DNA from: JAUWKC01 sp035529895
GTDB lineage: Bacteria > Planctomycetota > Phycisphaerae > Sedimentisphaerales > Anaerobacaceae
Assembly: GCA_035529895.1 (NCBI GenBank)
Contig: DATKVV010000019.1
Coordinates: 1-9,965 of the forward strand
Length of the DNA: 9,965 nt
Reading direction: 5' to 3'
Shown here in pieces: positions 1-6,763 of the stretch (the first letter of the stretch is position 1; the number at the start of each line of letters is the position of its first letter). The translations under genes were made by a program, and so were the position numbers. The notes under the pieces are model-generated. The model was not told the DNA's origin, did not search any database, and was given only the letters and a program-made list of their open reading frames with translations.

Positions 1-194
1 CGATTGCGTGGACGCTCTTTCTGGCTGTTCGGCTTCACCGGAAGCTTCGAAGAGGGTGTGGACGAGCCGAAGTAACCTTCCCTGGCCGTGCGTTCCTGAT
101 ACCGCAGTCCGGCCTTAAGGCGAGCATTCTCTTCTTCCAGCTCGTTAATCTTTTGCTGTTTGGTAAGGCAGTCTTTGCAGTGTGTCACAGACAT
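1..194 (-). CDS. IS66-like transposase, N-terminal part (cut by window edge)
   Basis: Reading leftward from an ATG at 194-192, 64 codons stay open to the window edge. The product begins MSVTHCKDCLTKQQ, has a short charged leucine-rich helix (about residues 14-30, INELEEENARLKAGL) and then the stretch YFGSSTPSSKLPVKPN at about 42-57. A CxxC pair, a short coiled coil and an SSxPSSK-type motif match the N-terminal region of IS66-family (TnpC-type) transposases, which would cut and join the ends of an insertion sequence. The DDE catalytic domain lies outside the window, so activity cannot be judged. The frame is open upstream of the ATG for about 23 codons with no other start seen. I see no clear ribosome binding site beyond a G-run touching the ATG. 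The family call is from remembered motif similarity. A non-IS66 transposase-like protein is possible. Confidence 0.6.
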   Translation of the reverse strand, partial: MSVTHCKDCLTKQQKINELEEENARLKAGLRYQERTAREGYFGSSTPSSKLPVKPNSQKERPRN

Positions 195-372
195 CCCTGT
201 CTGAACATTGAATCTACGTTCGCTGGTTTGGTTATTATCGGGTCTTTTGGGTTTGCGACTTGGGTCTTACATCGCCCCAACGACTCCAACCATCCTCCAA
301 CCCCCAAGCCACCCGTAACTGACCGGTTACAAAAAAATATCGCGGGGCGGCAGGAAGGAAAGTGAAAAGTCA

Positions 373-389
373 ATCCGCCTCAGGCGGAT
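373..389. repeat. Short palindrome ATCCGCC-TCA-GGCGGAT
   Basis: A perfect 7-bp inverted repeat with a 3-base centre. It lies about 180 bp upstream of the transposase start, followed on the plus strand by an A-run, so it is not a plus-strand terminator. Short TCCGCC..GGCGGA palindromes occur as dispersed intergenic elements in many genomes. Only one copy is present in this window. Confidence 0.5.
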
Positions 390-605
390 AAAAATGCAAA
401 GTGCGAAACCGTGGACTCCGCCTTGCAGCAAAAACTTTTTGAACAGAGTTGTCTACTTTTTCCCCTCGACCCTTCGGCTTGATTCAGGACAGGCCACGAA
501 ATCAGGGGACACGGCAGGTGGGAAGGGAGGGGTCGTAATTGGTTGTTAATGCGGGATAGTTGATTATTGTGGTGTGAAAGCGAGCTTTTTGGGGACCCAT
601 TCCGG

Positions 606-625
606 CGCCGGTGCCGGCACCGGCG
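606..625. repeat. GC-rich perfect 20-bp palindrome
   Basis: CGCCGGTGCCGGCACCGGCG reads the same on both strands with no spacer. It is followed by further CCGG/GGCC-rich sequence up to about 655, giving a very GC-rich island in otherwise mixed intergenic DNA. It could be a dimeric protein-binding site, a REP-like element or the foot of an inserted element. Nothing in the sequence decides among these. Confidence 0.5.
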
Positions 626-858
626 GGCCGGTTCCGGGGCCTGCGGCCGGTGGGCGTTAAGACCTTTTCGCAGGAAAGGAAATACCGAATCCTTCAGCGG
701 ATATGAACCTCTCAGAAAATCAAATGAGCATTTTCCACTTGAACTCTGTCTGACGACAACCTCTTTGTTTTGGAAAGTCTCAGTTTGGCAGTCAAAAGGT
801 GATTTGGGCAGCCGAAAGGGGGATTTTGGGGATATTGATTTTTTCAGGGATTTTTTAG

Positions 859-887
859 TTGACAGGCCATTGGCGTTATGTTAGATG
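859..887 (+). promoter_or_regulatory. Possible sigma70 promoter before terminator
   Basis: A perfect -35 TTGACA (859-864) is followed after 17 bp by TAGATG (882-887), which matches the -10 consensus at only three of six positions. Transcription would start near 894, directly at the hairpin of the terminator at 898-956. The weak -10 keeps confidence low. Confidence 0.3.
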
Positions 888-897
888 TGATGTGCTA

Positions 898-956
898 AGG
901 GCCGGGTGATCCGCTTTTTCCTCTCCCTCCCTCCGCAACCCGGTCCTGTTTTTTTT
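898..956 (+). terminator. Rho-independent terminator with long pyrimidine loop
   Basis: AGGGCCGGGT (898-907) pairs with ACCCGGTCCT (938-947) over 10 bp including one G-U pair, followed by G and eight T residues (949-956). The 30-base loop is almost pure pyrimidine plus a GATCCGC segment. No plus-strand gene precedes it in the window. It may end a short transcript from the promoter-like site at 859-887 or isolate the cold-shock gene from upstream transcription. Confidence 0.6.
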
Positions 957-1228
957 GTGCGTAAGCGAGGGCTGAAGGGGGAATTTTGTGGTCGAGACGG
1001 TCAGGACTCGGCCGGCGACGTGTTATGAATGATTTGCAGGAGGGGTAAAGAGGATAAAGCGGGCGGGATGCCTGTGAGCAGGGGGCCAGGCGGATTAGCA
1101 TTTGTCTCGGGCCGTCAAGGCAGGCGTACTTTTGTGCGCGAAGCACATTTTGGTTTTTTGAAAAGAAAGAAAGTTGAGTTTTAGGTCTACCAGCATCAGG
1201 CGGTTTTTTTCGTAGTATCGAATGTTAT

Positions 1229-1314
1229 CGAGGAGTATCCTTTGTCATCCCTCGGAGAATACCCCCCATTAATAGTCAAAACGAGGGAATTTTGTTGCAG
1301 GCTTAAAGAAAGCC
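1229..1314 (+). promoter_or_regulatory. Folded 5' leader of the cold-shock gene
   Basis: The segment CCTCG around 1250-1254 can pair with CGAGG at 1229-1233. Extended to TCCCTCG (1248-1254), it can instead pair perfectly with CGAGGGA at 1282-1288. The two pairings exclude each other. A separate 5-bp hairpin GGCTT/AAGCC (1300-1304 with 1310-1314) ends one base before the Shine-Dalgarno AAGGAG (1316-1321). Cold-shock genes commonly carry long leaders that refold with temperature. That this one does so is inference. No convincing -35/-10 pair was found upstream. Confidence 0.4.
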
Positions 1315-1327
1315 GAAGGAGAACATT

Positions 1328-1531
1328 GTGGAAAAAGGTAAGGTAAAATGGTTCAATGACAAGAAGGGATTCGGATTTATCACGCCGGACGACGGGAGTG
1401 AGGACTTGTTTGTGCATCACTCGAGCATTCAGGCCAGCGGGTTCAAGTCGCTCAGCGAGGGCCAGGCGGTGGAGTACGAGATTGGAGAGGGCAGAAAGGG
1501 GCCGCAGGCGACGGATGTTCGTCCGTGCTGA
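1328..1531 (+). CDS. Cold-shock protein (CSD family)
   Basis: This 67-aa protein is a complete single cold-shock domain, the usual length for the CspA family. It binds single-stranded RNA and DNA as a five-strand beta barrel and acts as an RNA chaperone in the cytoplasm. The start GKVKWFNDKKGFGFI (residues 4-18) contains RNP1 (KGFGFI), and LFVHHS (about 27-32) is RNP2. The C-terminal part EGQAVEYEIGEGRKGPQATDVRP is typical of the family. The start is GTG at 1328, six bases after the ideal ribosome binding site AAGGAG (1316-1321). No ATG gives a family-length product. The gene is single, with a folded leader upstream and a strong terminator 38 bp downstream, so it is probably transcribed alone. 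Whether it is cold-induced or constitutive cannot be told from sequence. Confidence 0.97.
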   Translation: MEKGKVKWFNDKKGFGFITPDDGSEDLFVHHSSIQASGFKSLSEGQAVEYEIGEGRKGPQATDVRPC

Positions 1532-1568
1532 TGCGAATCCCGGCAGTCAGGGATGTTGACAACTGAGG

Positions 1569-1595
1569 GTCCCGCCTTCGGGCGGGACTTTTTTT
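1569..1595 (+). terminator. Strong rho-independent terminator of the cold-shock gene
   Basis: GTCCCGCC (1569-1576), TTCG tetraloop (1577-1580) and GGCGGGAC (1581-1588) form a perfect 8-bp stem, followed by seven T residues (1589-1595). It lies 38 bp after the cold-shock stop codon. Confidence 0.93.
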
Positions 1596-1768
1596 GCGCG
1601 CGTTCGGACATTAGGTGATGTTCTTCACAGGGTGGCTGTTGATTCGGAAATGGCATCTTAGGATTTTTTTTTCGAATGGGTTGGAGCATCTGGGAACCGG
1701 TATGAGCAAGGTCGAACATTAGCTCGACGTAATTTGCCTGTTGGGGATTTGGAGTTTGGGTTTTTGGC

Positions 1769-1797
1769 TTGACCGGCCGAACGGAACAGGCTAAAAC
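1769..1797 (+). promoter_or_regulatory. Candidate sigma70 promoter for the transporter gene
   Basis: TTGACC (1769-1774, five of six consensus bases), 17-bp spacer, TAAAAC (1792-1797, four of six). The predicted start near 1804 gives a leader of about 50 nt to the ATG at 1853. It is the best promoter-like match in the 257 bp between the cold-shock terminator and the transporter gene. The rest of that gap holds only a T9 run near 1667 and a small GTCGA/TCGAC repeat (1711-1728). Confidence 0.5.
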
Positions 1798-1852
1798 TGC
1801 GATGCATTTATGAATGTTTTGCGTTTCCGAAGGTGTGGTGTAAGGAAGCGAT

Positions 1853-3553
1853 ATGGTCAAGGATATGATTTTCGGGGTGGTAGGGGGGCTTGGTTTATTT
1901 CTTTTCGGGATGGCAGTGCTATCGGGGGGTCTAAAAAGGGTCGCGGGGCAGAGGCTGCGTAAAATCCTTTCGGCCCTTACCAAGCACAGGGTTGTGGCGG
2001 TGGTGCTGGGGGCGTTGACGACTTGTTTGGTACAGTCGAGCTCGGCAACGACGGTGATAGTGATTGGTCTGGTTAACGCGTCGCTGCTAACCCTTAAGCA
2101 GGCGCTGTGTGTGGTGTTTGGTGCAAACATTGGGACAACAATCACGGCGTGGATGATATCGGGGCTTGCGGTATTCAAGATAACGAGCTACGCACTGCCG
2201 GCGATCGCGGTGGGATTCCTTCTTCAGACGCTGGGCAAGAGCCAGAAGATTCGCAACATTGGTGAGATAATACTCGGGTTTGGCGTTTTGTTTGTGGGCA
2301 TAGGCTTTATGAAGGACGCATTCGGACCGCTGAAGGACAGTGCGAGGGCGCAGGAGATTCTGATATTTATGGGGCGCAAGCCTCTGCTGGCGCTTCTGGC
2401 GGGGACGGTCACGACAATGCTGCTTCAAAGCAGTTCGGCAACTATCGCATTGCTGCAGATGCTCGCATTTAACGGTGCGTTCGGCAGTGCAGACTGGCAT
2501 ATCGTACTGCGTGTGGTGATACCGTTCATACTGGGGGACAATATCGGGACGACGATTACGGCGCAAATTGCGGCAGCAGGTGCGTCTGCGGCGGCGCGCA
2601 GAACGGCATGGGGACATACGCTGTTCAACGTTATCGGAACGATGTACATGTGGCCGCTGATTGTGAGCGGCTGGTTTGCAGATGCGGTGGAATGGATTAC
2701 ACCGTTTCGTTTGTCTCAACAGACGATTATGGTGCACATAGCGGCTGGTCATACGATGTTTAACGTATTCAACGCGCTTGTGTTCCTTCCGCTTGTCGGC
2801 TGGCTGGAGGTGCTGGTGGTCAAAATCGTTCCGGCCCGGGCGGCGGATGCCATTTCCGAACCTGTGGTTCTGGAGGAGCATCTGCTCAACACGCCGGAAA
2901 TTGCGATAGATCAGGCAAGACGCGAAATTCTGCGTATGGCGGGCGCGGCCAGAAAGGCTGTTAATCAGGCGATTGAGGGGCTTGACGAAGACGACCGCAA
3001 GAAACTGCAAATGGTGCAAGAGACGGAGGATGTTGTCGATAACTTCCAGTATGAGATTACGTCGTATCTTGCGGAACTTGCAACAAAAGAGCTTTCTAAT
3101 GAACTGTCGATAGAGCTGCCTGTTCTCTTGCATACGGTCAACGACCTGGAGCGTGTGGGGGACCACGCGGTGAATATTGCCGAAATAGCGGAGCGTAAGA
3201 TCGAGCATAAATTGTCCTTTAGCGACTCTGCGAAGGCGGAAGGGGCGCAGCTAAAGAGCGAGGTAAACCAGATGTTCGACCATGTTAGTGCATCACTGGA
3301 GAATAATGATACGGAGGCGGCGAAATCGGCGCTGGTGAACGAGGGGAACCTTAACCGGATGCAGATGGATTTTCGCCGCAGCCACGTACAGCGGATGACG
3401 GAGGGGGATTGCTCGCCGGAGGCGGGGCTGATATTTATCGACCTTGTAGATAATATGGAGAAAATCGGGGACCACCTCACGAATATCGCGCAGGCGGTGA
3501 TAGGGGGGCTGCAGTGGGACGGTGTGGAGCCGAAAACCATCGGCGGGGCGTGA
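1853..3553 (+). CDS. Na+/phosphate cotransporter with PhoU-like C-terminal domain
   Basis: This 566-aa inner-membrane protein has the two inverted repeats of the NptA/PNaS family, which imports inorganic phosphate with sodium. The signature QSSSATT is at residues 61-67 and again as QSSSATI at 192-198. Each repeat is followed by GANIGTTIT (90-98) and GDNIGTTIT (228-236). Hydrophobic segments run from residue 5 to about 325. Residues 350-550 form a helical PhoU-like domain with the metal-binding type motifs ERVGDHAVNIAE (about 433-444) and EKIGDHLTNIAQ (about 536-547). Length and domain order fit bacterial members with a PhoU tail. The ATG at 1853 has AAGGA six bases upstream. The next gene starts 44 bp after the stop with no terminator between, so readthrough into nfeD is likely. 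No Pho-box-like repeat was identified. Substrate is inferred from family only. Confidence 0.93.
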   Translation: MVKDMIFGVVGGLGLFLFGMAVLSGGLKRVAGQRLRKILSALTKHRVVAVVLGALTTCLVQSSSATTVIVIGLVNASLLTLKQALCVVFGANIGTTITAWMISGLAVFKITSYALPAIAVGFLLQTLGKSQKIRNIGEIILGFGVLFVGIGFMKDAFGPLKDSARAQEILIFMGRKPLLALLAGTVTTMLLQSSSATIALLQMLAFNGAFGSADWHIVLRVVIPFILGDNIGTTITAQIAAAGASAAARRTAWGHTLFNVIGTMYMWPLIVSGWFADAVEWITPFRLSQQTIMVHIAAGHTMFNVFNALVFLPLVGWLEVLVVKIVPARAADAISEPVVLEEHLLNTPEIAIDQARREILRMAGAARKAVNQAIEGLDEDDRKKLQMVQETEDVVDNFQYEITSYLAELATKELSNELSIELPVLLHTVNDLERVGDHAVNIAEIAERKIEHKLSFSDSAKAEGAQLKSEVNQMFDHVSASLENNDTEAAKSALVNEGNLNRMQMDFRRSHVQRMTEGDCSPEAGLIFIDLVDNMEKIGDHLTNIAQAVIGGLQWDGVEPKTIGGA

Positions 3554-3597
3554 GATGTGTATTGCCAAACGGCGCAAACGAAGGTAAAATTTGGTTT

Positions 3598-5142
3598 ATG
3601 AAGAACTTGGTGCGGAGACTTGTGGTTTTTTTCCCGTGGGCGTTATTGTTCGCGGGAGGGGCCATAGAAGGCGAGCCGAACGACTCCAGGGAGGGATTGT
3701 CAAGTGCGAAAGCGGCGGTAATCATCTGCGAAGATACGGTTGACGACGGGCTTTATAAATCCATACGGCGCAGGACGCAGATGGCGCTTGATGAGGGTTT
3801 CGATTACCTTATATATGAGATTGACACTTTCGGCGGGGACCTTCAGGCGGCGTACAACATCTGGGAGTACTTCATGCACGAGGTCAATTTGGAGGCCCAT
3901 ACGGCGGCGTACGTATCCAAGAAGGCGATATCGGCGGGGGCTTTAATAAGCGTGGCCTGCCAAGATATCATAATGAAAGAGAACACGAGAATAGGCGATT
4001 GCGCGCCGATTTTGCTTGGGGGCAAACTGGAGGGTACGGAGCGGGAGAAGATTGAAAGCGACACCCGGGCGGCGTTCAGCAGCTCGGCGGAGGCGAATCA
4101 CTACCCTGACGTGCTGCTGAAGGCCATGGTGACGCAACAGATCGAGGCTTACAGGGTGAAGAATATCAAGACAGGGGAGTACGAGTTTTTCGAGGGCGTT
4201 CAACTGCCGAAAGACGCAAACGAATACGACCTGGACAATAAGAAGCTGATTGTGGGAAGCGACAGGCTTTTGACGCTGACTGCTTCGGAGGCTTTCGAAT
4301 ACGGGATAGCAAGGGCCGTGGTCAAGGACCGGCAGGGGGTTTTGGATTTTCTTGCGAAGCGGGACGGGGTGACATTTGCGGGACCGGCGGCGGTTCTGAA
4401 GCCGAACTGGTCGGAGCAGATGGTTCGGTGGCTGAATTCTCCGGCGGTGATGGGGATACTGGTGCTGCTGGCTTTGCTCGGGGTGTATATCGAGTTTAAC
4501 ACGCCCGGTGTGGGGCTGCCTGGGCTGGTGGCGGTGATATGCTTTGCAATCATAATAGGCAGCAAATACCTGGTGGGAATGGCCAACTGGGTGGAGGTGG
4601 CGTTGTTTGTCGTAGGGCTGCTTCTGTTGATGATAGAGATTTTTATTTTGCCGGGCTTCGGGGTGGCGGGTCTTTTGGGGATAGTGTGCATACTGGCGGG
4701 CGTGTTCGGGATGCTGGTGAAGAACCCGCCGGACAGATTGCCCTGGCCCGAAACGAGCGTTGACTGGGGGCTATTCATAAACGGGGTGCTGGGCCTGTCA
4801 CTCGGATTTGCGGGGTTTGTTATTGTTGCGTGGGCGATTTCAAAATACCTGCCCAAGCTGGAGTTTCTGAGCGGGCTGATACTTGTGCCGACGGGGGCCA
4901 AGCAGGGGACTGAAATGGAAGTCAGCATGACGGCCCCGGTGGAAAACGAAGGGGTAAGCGTGAAAATCGGGGACACGGGTGAGGTAATCTCGACGCTGAG
5001 GCCCGCGGGCAAGGCAAGATTCGGCCACTGTGTGGTGGACGTGCTGGCGGAAGGGGAGTTTCTTGAGAGAGGCGCACGGGTTGAGATAATGGAGATTCAC
5101 GGCAACAAAGTTGTGGTAAAACGGGTGGAAGGCAAATCTTAG
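3598..5142 (+). CDS. nfeD: NfeD membrane serine protease (ClpP-like domain plus OB fold)
   Basis: Starting at the ATG at 3598 the product has 514 residues and begins with a signal peptide (MKNLVRRLVVFFPWALLFAGG). A longer frame from 3514 would overlap the transporter gene and bury the signal peptide, so I reject it. The ribosome binding site is weak (AAGG, 13 bases upstream). Residues 38-260 are a ClpP/SppA-type fold: FGGDLQAA (78-85), the serine motif ISAGALIS (111-118, candidate nucleophile Ser113), IGDCAPI (132-138) and Lys151, which could complete the Ser-Lys dyad known from the archaeal homologue PH1510. Five membrane segments follow (about 284-303, 306-325, 332-350, 354-374, 392-415), then an OB fold (about 425-510). 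Family members cleave membrane proteins such as stomatin or flotillin partners. Here floA lies two genes downstream, which supports that pairing. Dyad assignment is by remembered family alignment. Confidence 0.9.
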   Translation: MKNLVRRLVVFFPWALLFAGGAIEGEPNDSREGLSSAKAAVIICEDTVDDGLYKSIRRRTQMALDEGFDYLIYEIDTFGGDLQAAYNIWEYFMHEVNLEAHTAAYVSKKAISAGALISVACQDIIMKENTRIGDCAPILLGGKLEGTEREKIESDTRAAFSSSAEANHYPDVLLKAMVTQQIEAYRVKNIKTGEYEFFEGVQLPKDANEYDLDNKKLIVGSDRLLTLTASEAFEYGIARAVVKDRQGVLDFLAKRDGVTFAGPAAVLKPNWSEQMVRWLNSPAVMGILVLLALLGVYIEFNTPGVGLPGLVAVICFAIIIGSKYLVGMANWVEVALFVVGLLLLMIEIFILPGFGVAGLLGIVCILAGVFGMLVKNPPDRLPWPETSVDWGLFINGVLGLSLGFAGFVIVAWAISKYLPKLEFLSGLILVPTGAKQGTEMEVSMTAPVENEGVSVKIGDTGEVISTLRPAGKARFGHCVVDVLAEGEFLERGARVEIMEIHGNKVVVKRVEGKS

Positions 5143-5152
5143 GGGCTGGTTT

Positions 5153-5647
5153 ATGGGCTGGTGGCTGGTATTGGCGATTTTTCTGTATCTGGCCTGCGCC
5201 GCGCTGATAATAGCGGAGGTATTTGTGCCGAGCGGGGGGATAATAAGCGTGTTTGCGCTCGGTTGTCTAATCGGGGGCGTAGCGATATTTTTTCGTCAAA
5301 GTACGACAGCGGGATGGATTGGGGTGATTGTTGCGGCTGTAATGATACCGTCGGTTTTGGTTGTCGCTTACAGGATGTTTCCGAAAACAAGATTCGGCAA
5401 GAGCGTCACGCTGGCGCCTCCGGAGCGGCAGCAGGGCGATGCCATACCCGATACGGTTGAACTGAAGGGGCTGCTGGGGAGCGAGGGGGTGGTAATCACA
5501 CCTTTGCGGCCGGTCGGCATGTGCGATTTCTCCGGAAGAAGACTTGAATGTGTCGCCGAAAGCGGTTATGTTGATAAGGGCAAAAAGGTCAAAGTTATCG
5601 AAGTAGAGAGCACGCAATTGACGGTTCGAGTGGTGAAAGAAACCTAA
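5153..5647 (+). CDS. Short NfeD-like membrane protein (YqfB/NfeD1b type)
   Basis: This 164-aa protein lacks the protease domain. It has three hydrophobic segments (about 4-24, 28-47, 53-73), a polar linker and an NfeD-type OB fold at about 105-162 with the pattern GSEGVVITPLRPVGMCDFSG. The OB fold parallels the upstream NfeD (GDTGEVISTLRPAGKARFG), so the two are paralogues over that domain. The short form is the standard companion of FloA or stomatin-like proteins and is thought to help assemble or regulate membrane scaffolds. The OB fold is presumed to face the cytoplasm. The ATG at 5153 follows the nfeD stop by 10 bp, with a G-rich ribosome binding site (AGGGG) overlapping the stop region, indicating translation coupled to nfeD. 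The gap to floA is 19 bp. Confidence 0.88.
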   Translation: MGWWLVLAIFLYLACAALIIAEVFVPSGGIISVFALGCLIGGVAIFFRQSTTAGWIGVIVAAVMIPSVLVVAYRMFPKTRFGKSVTLAPPERQQGDAIPDTVELKGLLGSEGVVITPLRPVGMCDFSGRRLECVAESGYVDKGKKVKVIEVESTQLTVRVVKET

Positions 5648-5666
5648 TGAATGAAGGGGCCAAAAG

Positions 5667-6683
5667 ATGGATAACCTGACAAATACAATGCTGGTTCAAG
5701 TAAGCGATCCCGCCAAAGTGATCGGAACGGTACTGTTGGTAATTCTGGTCATTGCAGGATTAATATTCTTTCTGCTGTTCGCAAAATTCTTCAGGCTGTG
5801 GCTGCAGGCCAAGCTGTCGCGGGCGGACGTGAAGTTTTCCGAGCTGATCGGGATGTGGCTGAGGAGGGTCGATACGCGGACGATAGTTCTTAGCAAAATA
5901 ACGGCGATCCAGGCGGGACTGAGCGTCACTACGCGGGACCTGGAGAGCCATTATCTGGCAGGGGGGCGCGTTCCGAACGTGGTAAGGGCGTTGATCGCGG
6001 CCAACAGGGCAAACATCGAGTTGACATTGAAGACAGCAACGGCGATTGACCTGGCCGGCCGGGACATTCTCGAGGCGGTACAGACGAGCGTTAATCCCAA
6101 GGTGATCGATTGTCCGGACCCCAAGAAGGGCAGGGATACCGTGGATGCGGTGGCCCAGGACGGCATCCAGTTAAAAGCGAAGGCGCGTGTTACGGTGCGG
6201 GCGAACATTGCCCGGCTGATTGGAGGCGCGACGGAGGAGACGGTTATTGCACGTGTGGGCGAAGGAATTGTGACGACGATTGGCAGTGCGATAGCGTACA
6301 AAAGCGTCCTGGAAAATCCGGATAAAATCAGCAAGGCGGTTCTGGCCAAGGGGCTTGACGCGGGGACGGCATTCGAGATTCTTTCGATTGATATTGCGGA
6401 TGTCGACGTGGGCGAGAACGTTGGCGCGCAGCTTCAGGCGGCACAGGCGGAGGCGGACATGCGGCGGGCGAAAGCAGAAGCGGAAAAGCGGCGTGCAATG
6501 GCTGTGGCGCGGGAGCAGGAAATGAGGGCGCTGGTGGTGGAAAACGAGGCAAAGGTGCCGCTGGCGATAGCGGAGGCGTTCAGCCAGGGCAATCTGGGCA
6601 TTATGGACTATTATCGAATAAAGAATATCAGCGCCGATACGTCGATGCGGGAATCGATTGCAAAGCCGAAAAAGAAAGAATAG
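5667..6683 (+). CDS. floA: Flotillin-like protein FloA (SPFH family)
   Basis: The 338-aa product matches FloA/YqfA in length and layout. It has a hydrophobic membrane anchor (about 19-42), an SPFH/PHB-like core (about 45-250), an Ala/Glu-rich helical coiled-coil segment (about 255-300, QAAQAEADMRRAKAEAEKRR) and the C-terminal stretch GNLGIMDYYRIKNISADTSM (about 308-327) that I recognise as typical of the family. FloA oligomerises at the inner face of the cytoplasmic membrane and organises microdomains that host transporters, secretion and signalling proteins. The ATG at 5667 is preceded by GAAGGGG with a 7-base spacer. It is the third gene of the nfeD - short nfeD - floA set, an arrangement seen in Bacillus and several other phyla, and its NfeD partners are directly upstream. 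Base and codon use look like the neighbours. No oddities were seen. Confidence 0.96.
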   Translation: MDNLTNTMLVQVSDPAKVIGTVLLVILVIAGLIFFLLFAKFFRLWLQAKLSRADVKFSELIGMWLRRVDTRTIVLSKITAIQAGLSVTTRDLESHYLAGGRVPNVVRALIAANRANIELTLKTATAIDLAGRDILEAVQTSVNPKVIDCPDPKKGRDTVDAVAQDGIQLKAKARVTVRANIARLIGGATEETVIARVGEGIVTTIGSAIAYKSVLENPDKISKAVLAKGLDAGTAFEILSIDIADVDVGENVGAQLQAAQAEADMRRAKAEAEKRRAMAVAREQEMRALVVENEAKVPLAIAEAFSQGNLGIMDYYRIKNISADTSMRESIAKPKKKE

Positions 6684-6719
6684 TGAGCCAGACGGTTGTG
6701 AGGCATTATAGCACTGCGA

Positions 6720-6750
6720 TATTGCGATTCCGGCATGCGCCGGCGCAATA
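6720..6750 (+). promoter_or_regulatory. Bulged stem-loop between floA and the next gene
   Basis: TATTGCG (6720-6726) pairs with CGCAATA (6744-6750), and inside it CCGGC (6730-6734) pairs with GCCGG (6739-6743). The total is 12 bp with a 3-base bulge (ATT) and an ATGC tetraloop. No T-run follows, so it is not a classic terminator. It ends 13 bp before the next ATG, where it could act as an mRNA-processing or stability element or limit translation of the downstream gene. Confidence 0.5.
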
Positions 6751-6763
6751 CGGGGTCTGACAG

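Larger units (their letters stand above)
195..1327. other. 1.1-kb stretch without a convincing gene
   Basis: Open frames here are short, low-complexity and rich in Arg, Pro and Cys, and none has both a good ribosome binding site and a recognisable motif. It contains the upstream flank of the transposase gene, a small palindrome (373-389), a GC-rich 20-bp palindrome (606-625), G- and T-rich sequence at 780-860, a promoter-like site (859-887) just before a strong terminator (898-956), a weak stem TGTGC/GCACA at 1133-1147 followed by a T-rich stretch, and the cold-shock leader (about 1195-1327). I see no tRNA, rRNA, SRP or RNase P signature. The insertion-sequence end that should lie here was not recognisable without its partner end. 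Confidence 0.6.

Noticed and set aside
567..884. Plus-strand open frame of 105 codons in the left intergenic region
   Set aside because: It runs through the GC-rich palindrome, has no ribosome binding site and no recognisable protein pattern.
1429..2178. Minus-strand open frame of 249 codons spanning the cold-shock terminator and transporter start
   Set aside because: It crosses a terminator, a promoter and two well-supported genes on the other strand, and has no motif.
2087..3208. Long minus-strand open frame (373 codons) opposite the transporter gene
   Set aside because: Its translation is rich in Arg, His and Cys with no motif, and it lies wholly opposite a clear family member. It is a coding shadow.
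3514..3597. Upstream start for nfeD
   Set aside because: It would overlap the transporter gene by 40 bp and add 28 residues before an otherwise proper signal peptide.
4200..5012. Minus-strand open frame of 270 codons opposite nfeD
   Set aside because: Ser/Thr/Pro-rich shadow of the GC-rich coding strand, with no ribosome binding site or recognised motif.
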